64,000 nt of DNA from Fructobacillus americanaquae (lineage in GTDB: Bacteria; Bacillota; Bacilli; Lactobacillales; Lactobacillaceae). Positions 36,841 through 43,792 of this stretch are shown here, piece after piece (the first letter of the stretch is position 1; every line of letters begins with the position of its first letter). Location: contig NZ_CP097122.1 of assembly GCF_024029775.1 (NCBI RefSeq), positions 62,001 to 126,000 of the forward strand, in the 5' to 3' direction. A model generated the notes under the pieces. It was not told where the DNA came from, ran no database searches, and worked only from the letters and a program-made list of their open reading frames with translations. The position numbers were made by a program, and so were the translations under genes.

Positions 36841-37554
36841 ATGCCAAAACTTGTTTTACTTCGTCACGGTCAAAGTGAATGGAACCAGTCTAACCGTTTT
36901 AATGGTTGGATCGATACTTATTTGTCTGTAACTGGCAAAAAGAAAGCACAGGACGCCGGGCGGGCACTTTTGAAACAGGACATTCATTTTTCCCGGGCTT
37001 ATAGCTCAGTTCTTAGTCGAACGATTATGACCATGAATCGCATCTTGGACGAATTAGGTCAATCATATATTCCGCTTATGAAGTCTTGGCGGTTAAATGA
37101 GCGTCATTATGGTATCTTGCAAGGTGAGGATAAGGATGATATGCGCGCTAAGTATGGGAAAGAGCAGGTCCAAATCTGGCGACGGTCTTATTCTGTTCTA
37201 CCACCTAAACAGCCTGCATATGATCCAACAGTGACCATTGCTGGTCAAAAGTACCCTGCTTTTGACCACCGCTATGCACAAGTGCCATACGGCCTTTTGC
37301 CACTGAGTGAGAATATTCAAAGTACAGAAATTAGAGTTCGACCACTTTTTGAAGAGGAAATTGTACCACGGTTACGCGCGGGAGAAGATGTCTTGATTGT
37401 TGCCCATGGAACGTCTGTCAGAGCGTTGACAAAGCTGATTGAAGGTCTGACACCAGACCAGGTAACTAAAGTTGAAATCCCAAACGGTGAACCCATTATT
37501 TATGAGTTTGATAAAAGTTTATCCGTTTATAAAAAGAAAATTATTCATTCTTAA
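36841..37554 (+). CDS. gpmA: 2,3-bisphosphoglycerate-dependent phosphoglycerate mutase
   Basis: Interconverts 3- and 2-phosphoglycerate in the lower part of glycolysis. It has 237 residues from ATG 36841, with AAAGGAG upstream. The phosphohistidine motif is LVLLRHGQSEWNQ. NERHYGILQGEDKDDM and a second histidine in VAHGTSVRALTKLIEG complete the active site. The family is cofactor dependent (dPGM). It may be one of several copies in the genome; the common family motif AHGNSLR is AHGTSVR here. Confidence 0.9.
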   Translation: MPKLVLLRHGQSEWNQSNRFNGWIDTYLSVTGKKKAQDAGRALLKQDIHFSRAYSSVLSRTIMTMNRILDELGQSYIPLMKSWRLNERHYGILQGEDKDDMRAKYGKEQVQIWRRSYSVLPPKQPAYDPTVTIAGQKYPAFDHRYAQVPYGLLPLSENIQSTEIRVRPLFEEEIVPRLRAGEDVLIVAHGTSVRALTKLIEGLTPDQVTKVEIPNGEPIIYEFDKSLSVYKKKIIHS

Positions 37555-37639
37555 ATAAAATGCTCTTAGAAAATAGGTTTGCTTGCGCCCATATTTTATT
37601 GGGAATGCTGTGAAAATGTTTAATGAAAAGGAGATTATG

Positions 37640-38311
37640 ATGGCAAAGACATTGGTAATTGGTGCCCACGGTCAGGTCGGCCAAATTTTGGTTCAAGACT
37701 TAGCTAGTAAGCAGCAAGAAGTTTTAGCAGCCTTTCGGAATAAAGACCAATTGCAAACAGTGGCTGATGTAGCCGGTGTTGAGGGAGTCTATTTTGACTT
37801 GGATGTTGATGAACAAACGATGACACAGTTTTTTCTGGATCACCAAGTTGGCCAGATTGTTTTTACGGCTGGTGCCGGCGGTAAAGGTGGTATCGAGCGA
37901 ACGGTAGAAGTTGATTTGGATGGCGCCATTAAAACGATGGCTGCTGCTAAAAAAGCTAGTGTTGCTCACTATGTGATGGTTTCAGCTGCTGGGGCGGACG
38001 ACCGCGGTCGTTGGTCTGCATCCGGCATTTATCATTACTTTATGATGAAGCACTATGCTGATTTGTACTTACAAAATTCCGGTTTGGATTATACGATTGT
38101 TCGGCCAACGTTGCTCTTGGATACTACTGGTACTGGCAAGGTTTCATTGGATGTTGACTTCGCGGGTCCAAAGGAAAGCTTGCAAATTCCGCGAGCAGAT
38201 GTCGCTGCCTTTGTCATAGCAGTATTAGCTCATCCTGAGCAAGCAGCTAATCAAATTTATGATTTAACAGCTGGTCACCAGGAAATTCAACATATTTTTG
38301 ATGAAAAATGA
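37640..38311 (+). CDS. NAD(P)-binding atypical SDR protein
   Basis: A 223-residue NmrA/atypical SDR protein. It opens with the dinucleotide motif LVIGAHGQVGQILVQDL and has SAAGADDRGRW and YHYFMMKHYADLYLQNSGLDYTIVRPTLL, the pattern of YwnB-like reductases and flavin reductase-like proteins. No full Tyr-x-x-x-Lys of classical SDRs is placed as expected, but HYFMMKHYAD may serve. The start at 37640 is preferred over the adjacent ATG at 37637 for spacing to AAAAGGAG. Substrate unknown. Confidence 0.8.
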   Translation: MAKTLVIGAHGQVGQILVQDLASKQQEVLAAFRNKDQLQTVADVAGVEGVYFDLDVDEQTMTQFFLDHQVGQIVFTAGAGGKGGIERTVEVDLDGAIKTMAAAKKASVAHYVMVSAAGADDRGRWSASGIYHYFMMKHYADLYLQNSGLDYTIVRPTLLLDTTGTGKVSLDVDFAGPKESLQIPRADVAAFVIAVLAHPEQAANQIYDLTAGHQEIQHIFDEK

Positions 38312-38362
38312 GGCCAAAAGGGGTTCTTAGTTTTATTTAAATTAAAAATAAATGATAAAGAG

Positions 38363-38390
38363 TTGACATTGACTCATAAAGTTGTAAACT
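38363..38390 (+). promoter_or_regulatory. Promoter of the T-box transcript
   Basis: TTGACA (38363-38368), 16-base spacer, TAAACT (38385-38390). Confidence 0.65.
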
Positions 38391-38396
38391 ACAAAA

Positions 38397-38680
38397 CAAC
38401 AGATAGAAATGACAAGCGACAATAAGAAGTGTCTGGGTAAGAAAATGATTAGAGAGCGCCTATTTGGTGAAAGGGCGTCGTTTTCAAACTCAAAGACGAT
38501 CATTCTTTAGCTAGTGGGCTGAAATCAGTAAGCCTTGCTCGGTTGGTACCGTTATCAAACCGGCGTATCGCTTTTTCGGCCGTACGTTTGAGGTTGAACT
38601 TTGTCGTTCAACAAATTAAGGTGGTACCGTGCATAAGCGCCCTTAACAACGATTTTTTCGTAGTTAGGGGCGCCTTTTTA
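38397..38680 (+). promoter_or_regulatory. T-box riboswitch (tRNA-sensing leader)
   Basis: The antiterminator carries the T-box sequence AAATTAAGGTGGTACCGTGC (38613-38632), whose TGGT would pair with the ACCA end of an uncharged tRNA. Stem I is seen upstream: base pairs AATGAT / ATCATT (38444-38503), AGAGAG, an apical hairpin GCGCC / GGCGT with loop TATTTGGTGAAAG. The terminator AGCGCCCTTAAC / GTTAGGGGCGCC (38636-38674) ends in TTTTT. The best guess for the specifier codon is CTC (Leu, 38489-38491), with GAC (Asp) as an alternative; this is uncertain. It controls the hydratase gene downstream. Confidence 0.92.
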
Positions 38681-38762
38681 TCTGCTGATTTTTTAGAAAA
38701 GGAGGGAACCGTGAAGTTTCGTACTGTAGTGAGCTGTTTGTATACTGAAAGGAGCATTAAAA

Positions 38763-39584
38763 ATGACAATGACTGAATTGAAGACCAAGGTGAAGGTAGT
38801 ACCAGCAAAGCAAGAGGACAAATTGGCACAGGCCCTCTATCATGCTTACCAAGAACGCCAACCGCTTAAAATGACTGAATGGGAGCAGGTTGTTAGCGAT
38901 GACCAAACTGCCTATGAAGTGCAAGATCAATTGATGGAGCTCAAAAATCAACCACTTGGGGGTTACAAGGTTAGTTTGACTAGTCAAGAAACGCAAGATA
39001 TGTTCGATTCAAATGAACCTTTGTATGGGGCTCAGGTGCAAAAACATTTCGTTCAATCACCGGCTAACCTTTCTTTGAAGAGCGATTTATTGGACCCATT
39101 GGTAGAAGTAGAATTGGTTTTCAAGGCGAAGGAAGACTTGAAAGTCACTGATTCTTTGGAGGATTTGCGTCGCAAAACGACTGTGGCGGCTGGTGTGGAA
39201 GTACCCGATGCTCGGTTTACGGATTGGTTTCCATCTTTGAGTAAGTACTTAGTGATGGCAGATGCGGCTGTTGGTGGTTTTGTGGTTTATGGGCCGGAAC
39301 GCGAAAGTACATCTTTGACGGTTGCTGAATTTGAAGATGTCCAGGCCCAGTTAGCCCATAATGGTGAGGTAGTGGCCGAGGGCAGTTCGGCCGAAGTTTT
39401 GGGTAACCCACTGAAATCGTTGCAATGGCTAGTTAAAAAGTTGGCAGCGCAGGGAAAGACCTTGCATGCGGGGGAACGCGTTTCCTCTGGAACCTTCTTA
39501 TTGCCGCCACACTTAACAGAAGGAACCTGGACAGCTAGCTTTAACCACGATTTTGCAGATGTTGTGGTCGAAGTTAGTAAATAA
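38763..39584 (+). CDS. 2-keto-4-pentenoate hydratase / fumarylacetoacetate hydrolase family protein
   Basis: A 273-residue member of the MhpD/FAH superfamily, which acts on 2-oxo acids by hydration, hydrolysis or decarboxylation with a divalent metal. The metal site is suggested by DPLVEVELVFKAKEDL (Glu-x-Glu) and the AGVEVPDARF region. A lysine in GGYKVSLTSQETQ is family-typical. AAAGGAG lies eight bases before the ATG. The gene alone follows a T-box leader, so it is made when a specific tRNA is uncharged. That is unusual for a catabolic-type enzyme and hints at a role in amino-acid related 2-oxo acid metabolism. The substrate is unknown. Confidence 0.8.
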   Translation: MTMTELKTKVKVVPAKQEDKLAQALYHAYQERQPLKMTEWEQVVSDDQTAYEVQDQLMELKNQPLGGYKVSLTSQETQDMFDSNEPLYGAQVQKHFVQSPANLSLKSDLLDPLVEVELVFKAKEDLKVTDSLEDLRRKTTVAAGVEVPDARFTDWFPSLSKYLVMADAAVGGFVVYGPERESTSLTVAEFEDVQAQLAHNGEVVAEGSSAEVLGNPLKSLQWLVKKLAAQGKTLHAGERVSSGTFLLPPHLTEGTWTASFNHDFADVVVEVSK

Positions 39585-39615
39585 GCAAACAATTTTGAAA
39601 TATCAAATTGGATAG

Positions 39616-39644
39616 TTGTCTTTTTCCGTTAAAATGAGTATAAT
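39616..39644 (+). promoter_or_regulatory. Promoter of the thiamine locus leader
   Basis: TTGTCT (39616-39621), 17-base spacer, TATAAT (39639-39644). No later promoter is evident before the TPP riboswitch, so the whole leader should start near 39651. Confidence 0.75.
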
Positions 39645-39650
39645 CATTTC

Positions 39651-39780
39651 CATTAGGGAATAAGGGTTACAATCGTGTTAGCGACCCTCATTATCCAGTC
39701 ACCCATTTTAGCGGTTCCAAATTGTTTGTTGAAAAACACAACAATCGGCCGTACTAATAAATTGGGCGGCCTTTTGTTTT
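39651..39780 (+). ncRNA. Unidentified structured RNA ending in a terminator (leader module 1)
   Basis: About 130 bases from the promoter to a terminator-like hairpin GGCCG / CGGCC (39747-39771) followed by TTTTGTTTT. Inside lie an imperfect long stem (GG, AAT, GGGT paired with ACCC, ATT, CC between 39656 and 39696) and a hairpin ATTGTT / AACAAT (39721-39745). There is no reading frame. It matches no riboswitch class I know. The TPP riboswitch starts only about eight bases after it. Confidence 0.5.
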
Positions 39781-39787
39781 GAATAAA

Positions 39788-39924
39788 ATCGATCGGGGAG
39801 TTTGTGTGACAGACTGAGAGGATGGTAGACCATCGACCCGAACACCTGAACCGGATAATGCCGGCGGAGGAAATCGTAGCTTTTTTTGTAATCGAGGACT
39901 CCTTTTGTGGGTGCTCGATTTTTT
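39788..39924 (+). promoter_or_regulatory. TPP riboswitch with terminator (leader module 2)
   Basis: A clear THI element: P1 CGAT / ATCG, GGGGAG, a P3 stem GTTTGT / ACAGAC, CTGAGAGG, a small stem GATGG / CCATC, GACCCGAACACCTGAACC, and the P5 signature CCGGATAATGCCGG followed by CGGAGGAA. A terminator AATCGAG / CTCGATT (39890-39920) and T run follow. Thiamine diphosphate should cause early termination and shut off the thiW operon. Confidence 0.95.
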
Positions 39925-39956
39925 CTTTTAAATCAGAAAGGAGTGTAGTGAATGAT

Positions 39957-40143
39957 TCACGGTCATTTGACCGTGCGGGATGAAGGGGAGCGCCTTGATC
40001 CTGAAAAAACAGCGATGGGAAGCCGTGTTCCGGCGTGAGAGGAGACCAAGTAGTCTCGACCGAACTTTCTATCAGTCAGGGGCTTGTCTGACTGGTTTAA
40101 CCGCTAAAGTGGGAAAGGAGCGCTGTTTTTTCGCTACCCCACT
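39957..40143 (+). promoter_or_regulatory. Third structured leader element, partly TPP-like (leader module 3)
   Basis: Between the TPP terminator and thiW lie: a hairpin CACGGTCA / TGACCGTG (39958-39975); GGGGAGCGCC (39986-39995) with GGCGTGAGAGG downstream; a stem GAGAC / GTCTC; then CGACCGAAC; and a hairpin AGTCAG / CTGACT. The 5' half and the TGAGAGG...CGACCGAAC core resemble a TPP aptamer, but the GGATAATGCC part is absent. GAAAAAACAGCG (40003-40014) is perfectly complementary to CGCTGTTTTTTC (40121-40132). The second arm can instead fold into a hairpin closed by AGTGGG / CCCACT, so two exclusive states exist. Confidence 0.55.
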
Positions 40144-40166
40144 GAATTTAAAAGGAGCGTTTTCAA

Positions 40167-40672
40167 ATGAAGACACAGAAAAAATTATCAACGAAGAAGA
40201 TGTTAGTGACTGCCTTGTTGGCTGCCTTAGCTTATGTTTTAAATAGTTTTGTCTATTTTCCGGCAATGGCGCCCTTTCAGCACTTCGTTGACGTTTTAGC
40301 CGCCGTTTTGCTGGGGCCATGGTACGGCTTTGCTAGTGCTTTGATTTGTGGCATTTTACGGATGATGTCCGGCAGGACAATTCAAGCCGTAACAGGGGCC
40401 ATTTTGGTCCCATTCTGGGCGGTTTGATTTATCGCAAAACCCACAACCTTTACCTGGTCTTCCTTGGTGAAGTGATTGGAACGGGGATTTTAGGGGCTTT
40501 GACTTCTTATCCATTGATGAAGATCTTTTATGGCTTGGACGTCCATAGGTGGTATTACTTCGTGCCATATTACACACCAGCTGCCATTGTGGGTGCTGGA
40601 ATGGGGTTGGCAGTGGTCTTAATTTTTCAAAAGACAGGCTTACTAAAGCGAATCCAGGCGAACTTGGATTAA
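40167..40672 (+). pseudogene. thiW: thiW, ECF transporter substrate-binding subunit, frameshifted
   Basis: ThiW is the membrane S component of an energy-coupling-factor transporter for a thiamine precursor, probably the thiazole. The first frame (40167-40427) gives residues with VLNSFVYFPAMAPFQHFVDVLAAVLLGPWYG and stops after TGAILVPFWAV. The second half continues one base back in frame: GPILGGLIYRKTHNLYLVFLGEVIGTGILGALTSYP to the stop at 40672. Adding one T to the run in GCCATTTTGGTCCC (near 40403) restores a single protein of about 168 residues with the family sequence. AAAAGGAG precedes the ATG. Real mutation, phase-variable run or base-calling error cannot be told apart here. Confidence 0.85.
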
Positions 40673-40722
40673 CTAAACACCGTCAATCAGGCCAAATTAG
40701 CTTTGGCAAGGGGAAGTAAGCG

Positions 40723-41378
40723 ATGAGCGATAGGGAATATTTGATCTTCGACCTCGATGGTCATTAGTTGATTCGATGCCTTTTTGGGAGAATTTAGCGA
40801 CTGAATTGCTTGATCGATATGGCATTGACCAGCTGCCAGTCGGTTTGCATAATCAGATTCAAACCATGACTTTAACGGATTCAGCCATTTTCATACAAGA
40901 ATTATTAGCGCTACCCGTTACAGCTGCCAACTTGGTGCAGGAAATGCGAGCTTTGATGGACCGACATTACCAACATGATATTCCACTTAAAGTTGGGGTA
41001 GCTGCATACTTACAAGATGCCTACCAAGCTGGTCATAAAATTGTTTTGGCAACGGCCAGTAGTTCAGTTTTGGCCAAAGACTGTCTTCGCCGGTTGAATT
41101 TATTGCCGTTTTTTGACTTTGTCTTTTCTTGTGAAGATGTTGGACAGGATAAAACAAAGCCCACAATTTATCAGGTTGCTGCACAATATTTTGACCAGCA
41201 GCCCAACAGGATTGCAGTCTATGAAGATGCTCTGTATGCTGCTGCCACAGCAAAGCAAGCGGGTTTTCATTTGATTGGTGTTTATGACCATCAGTCAAAA
41301 GAAGAGTGGACTGATTTACAAAAGTTAGCGGACGAAACGATTGATTTTGCCACAGCAGTAAAAGGAGAAAATAAATGA
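40723..41378 (+). pseudogene. HAD-family phosphatase, frameshifted in its catalytic motif
   Basis: A HAD phosphatase of the beta-phosphoglucomutase-like group, perhaps acting on a thiamine-related phosphate given its operon. From ATG 40723 (GGGGAAG upstream) it reads MSDREYLIFDLDGH and stops at 40767. Restoring one base after GATGGT (40756-40761) gives DLDGxLVDSMPFWENL and an open frame to 41378, including LATASSSVLAKDCL and CEDVGQDKTKPTIYQ. Without the repair, translation could restart at ATG 40776 but would lack the nucleophilic Asp and be inactive. It overlaps the next gene by four bases (ATGA). Confidence 0.85.
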
Positions 41379-41674
41379 GTGCAAGTGTTGCGATTCAGGT
41401 TTTACCAGCAGCTGAAAATGACCAAGAGTTGTGCCGAATGGTTGATGAGGTGATTGCTTATATTCAAAGTACCGGCTTACGCTATGAAGTTGGTCCCTTT
41501 GAAACAACGATTGAAGGCGATAATTATAACCAGTTGATGGACATCGTCAAAGAGTGCCAACACGTGGCTGTCCGGGCAGGTGCCAAGAAAGTCTCTGCCT
41601 ATATTAAGGTTGCCTATCAGCCAGATGGCGAAATTTTAACGATTGATCAAAAGATTGGTAAGTATCACAAATAA
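41375..41674 (+). CDS. Thiamine-binding protein (DUF77 / MTH1187 family)
   Basis: A 99-residue ferredoxin-like fold protein of the DUF77 family, some of which bind thiamine or HMP in the cytoplasm. The sequence VAIQVLPAAENDQELCRMVDEVIAYIQSTG followed by YEVGPFETTIEGDNYNQLMDIVKECQ and KVSAYIKVAYQ is typical. Its ATG overlaps the HAD stop codon (ATGA) and it is the last gene of the TPP-riboswitch operon. It is intact, unlike the two genes before it. Confidence 0.85.
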   Translation: MSASVAIQVLPAAENDQELCRMVDEVIAYIQSTGLRYEVGPFETTIEGDNYNQLMDIVKECQHVAVRAGAKKVSAYIKVAYQPDGEILTIDQKIGKYHK

Positions 41675-41705
41675 AAAAATCAGACCTCTGCAGGTCTGAT
41701 TTTTT
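41674..41705. terminator. Bidirectional terminator
   Basis: AAAAAATCAGACCT / AGGTCTGATTTTTT with CTGC loop, between convergent genes. Confidence 0.9.
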
Positions 41706-41734
41706 AATCTGTAATTATCAAAGTATGAGTTGTA

Positions 41735-42427
41735 TTATTGCAAGATTGCTTCCAAAGTTGGTAAATCTGCAACTACCTGAGTGGGCTTAATTTTCGCCGG
41801 GCTCTCCTTGTGATTTGGATTAATCCAAATTGTGTCGAGTTGATAATTTTGGCCCCCCATGATGTCAGATGTTATGCCATCGCCAATCATCACCGTGTTT
41901 TCTTTGGTCATATGTGGGTTATCCTGGAAAATACGATCGAAAAAAGCTGAGTCAGGTTTAGAAGCACCAATCATTTCAGAAGTAAATATTTGGTCAAAGT
42001 ATTTTCCTAAGCCGGTTTCCTTGAGGCGAAGACGTTGTGTGGCATCCTGGCCATTTGTACCGGCGATAATCGTATATTGTTCTTGCAAGTGTTGCAAAAT
42101 TTCAGTTGCATAGGGAACCAGCCGATAATTATGGTCACGCAATGTGGCGTATTCTTGTTCAAGTTGGTCGGCATCATAGTCAATTGCTAGTGCTGCAAGC
42201 GTTTTTTTAAAACGTTCTTCAAAAATTTGTTGTCGAGCAATTTCTTTCAATTCGTATTGTTGCCAGAGATGGTGGTTAATCTCTTGGTAAGTTTTGAGTG
42301 CATGGTCTAAATCAGTGCCTGTTAAGCCTAATTCATTTGAAAAAAGCTGACGAATAGCAGCGACTTCGCCTCCGGTAAAGTCTAAGAGGGTGTCATCAAG
42401 GTCAAAAATCAAGTATTCATAGGTCAT
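41735..42427 (-). CDS. YjjG-type HAD nucleotidase
   Basis: HAD phosphatase of 230 residues of the YjjG group, which removes phosphate from non-canonical pyrimidine nucleotides. The nucleophile motif is FDLDDTLLDF, motif II lies in IIAGTNGQDATQ, the lysine in EMIGASKPDSAFF, and the final acids in VMIGDGITSDIMGG. The start is taken at the ATG giving MTYEYLIFDLDD; a TTG four codons earlier at 42439 is possible. It is a single-gene unit on the minus strand sharing a bidirectional terminator with the thiamine operon. Confidence 0.88.
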   Translation of the reverse strand: MTYEYLIFDLDDTLLDFTGGEVAAIRQLFSNELGLTGTDLDHALKTYQEINHHLWQQYELKEIARQQIFEERFKKTLAALAIDYDADQLEQEYATLRDHNYRLVPYATEILQHLQEQYTIIAGTNGQDATQRLRLKETGLGKYFDQIFTSEMIGASKPDSAFFDRIFQDNPHMTKENTVMIGDGITSDIMGGQNYQLDTIWINPNHKESPAKIKPTQVVADLPTLEAILQ

Positions 42428-42569
42428 GCTACAATCCAACTTTCTATACTATAATTACCTTTAATTATGATAACACGGTCATTAAAAGACAACCCTTTAA
42501 TTTTTGTCTTATTTTAAAAGCGGGTGGCCGGCTGGATTCATTTTAAAAATGGTTAAAAAGCGTTCTTTG

Positions 42570-42592
42570 TTATCAAATTTTAATCTTGATAA
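42570..42592. promoter_or_regulatory. Inverted repeat upstream of yeiH
   Basis: TTATCAA-N9-TTGATAA, the ATC-N9-GAT layout of LysR-type regulator sites. A weak promoter (TTGACG at 42595-42600, TTTAAT at 42620-42625) follows at once. No LysR gene is adjacent. Confidence 0.4.
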
Positions 42593-42678
42593 GCTTGACG
42601 GAGCCCCCCTGGTTAGGTGTTTAATAGGGAAGGAATATTTTTTGTTAAAAAGCTAACGAAAGAAGGAATAGTTGTCTG

Positions 42679-43680
42679 ATGAGAATCGAGAAGAAGCATG
42701 TTGTTGGGATTGTCCTGGCAGTCGTGGTTTCGCTTTTTGCCCAATTTTTGAGTAGGTACTTACCGCAATTGGGTGCGGAAAGTTTGGCAATGATTATTGG
42801 GATTTTGCTGGGAAATACTATTTTTGCCGGTAACCAATATGGAGCTGGGGTTAAGTGGTCCGAAAAGTACCCGATTGAAATTGGGATTGCTTTGCTGGGC
42901 TCGACTTTGACCTTTAAAACGCTTTCCAAGTTAGGACTAAATGGGATCGCTTTTATCATTATTAATATGATCTTGGTGATTGGTATCGTATTTTTGTTGG
43001 GGAAGTACCTATTTAAGGTCGACGATCACAGCACGATGTTGATGGGTGCCGGAAATGCCGTCTGTGGCTCCAGTGCCATTGCTGCTGTTGCCCCGGTCAT
43101 CAAGGCCAAGGATGACAATCGGCGTACGGCAGTCGCCACCGTTTCCTTGACGGGTATGCTGCTTTTGCTGACGTTGCCTAGTTTGTCACACTTCTTATTT
43201 GGTAATAATGATTTACTGCGTGGGGCCTTAGTTGGGGGGACTGTCCAGTCTGTCGGTCAGGTAGTTGGAACAGCCTCTTTGATTAATTCAAACGTTGTAA
43301 CCTTTGCAACTCTGTTTAAGCTATTGCGGGTCATTATGCTGGTCTTCGTCGTTGTGTTGTTTGCTTACATCGCTAAGCGGCAAAATGCGAAAGAGGCGGT
43401 TGAAGAGGACGAAAAGGCTAAAATTACGATTTTACCTTGGTACATTATCGTCTTTGCCATCTTATTGGTCGTCAACTCAATCATGGCTTTGCCGGCCCCA
43501 ATCCATCAATTTAGCCATACGGTGTCAACTTTCTTCGGCGTCGTCAACTTAGCTGCAATTGGTTTGAACCTAAAGTGGTCAGTTATCAAAAAAAGTGGTG
43601 TCAAGTTCCTCAGTTTCGGTTTCTTAGTTGGTGCGGTTCAAGTTCTGCTTGCCGTCATCTTAATTCATTTATTCTTTTAA
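42679..43680 (+). CDS. YeiH family membrane transporter (putative sulfate/sulfite exporter family)
   Basis: Integral membrane protein of 333 residues with about ten hydrophobic segments. It has the UPF0324/YeiH motifs SEKYPIEIGIALLGSTLTF, MGAGNAVCGSSAIAAVAPVIKA and GGTVQSVGQVVGTA. The family is annotated as sulfate exporters, and some members affect sulfur-compound resistance, but the substrate is not settled. The ATG at 42679 has GAAGGA upstream. It stands alone between a promoter region with a LysR-like inverted repeat and its own terminator. Confidence 0.85.
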   Translation: MRIEKKHVVGIVLAVVVSLFAQFLSRYLPQLGAESLAMIIGILLGNTIFAGNQYGAGVKWSEKYPIEIGIALLGSTLTFKTLSKLGLNGIAFIIINMILVIGIVFLLGKYLFKVDDHSTMLMGAGNAVCGSSAIAAVAPVIKAKDDNRRTAVATVSLTGMLLLLTLPSLSHFLFGNNDLLRGALVGGTVQSVGQVVGTASLINSNVVTFATLFKLLRVIMLVFVVVLFAYIAKRQNAKEAVEEDEKAKITILPWYIIVFAILLVVNSIMALPAPIHQFSHTVSTFFGVVNLAAIGLNLKWSVIKKSGVKFLSFGFLVGAVQVLLAVILIHLFF

Positions 43681-43685
43681 AAATC

Positions 43686-43714
43686 AGTCCTGACTTAAAC
43701 TGTCGGGACTTTTT
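43686..43714 (+). terminator. yeiH terminator
   Basis: AGTCCTGAC / GTCGGGACT stem (one G-T pair), then TTTT. Confidence 0.8.
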
Positions 43715-43792
43715 GTGTTACAATTAACTACATTAAGGGCATATGCAGGCGAAACCCGTATCAAATTGCCGTCGAAAAAGGAGGCTTTTTTG

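Noticed and set aside
39951-40038. A 26-codon frame starting at 39952 with an AAAGGAG site upstream, a possible leader peptide
   Set aside because: Considered because of the good ribosome site, but the sequence shows no run of regulatory codons and lies inside the RNA structure. Not supported enough to annotate.
39980-40246. An 88-codon frame between the TPP riboswitch and thiW
   Set aside because: It runs across the structured element, has no protein pattern and overlaps the real thiW start in another frame.
40395-40430. Programmed -1 frameshift in thiW
   Set aside because: A -1 shift would join the two halves, but there is no XXXYYYZ slippery heptamer or downstream pseudoknot. A lost T in the run is simpler, and the next gene also has a one-base lesion.
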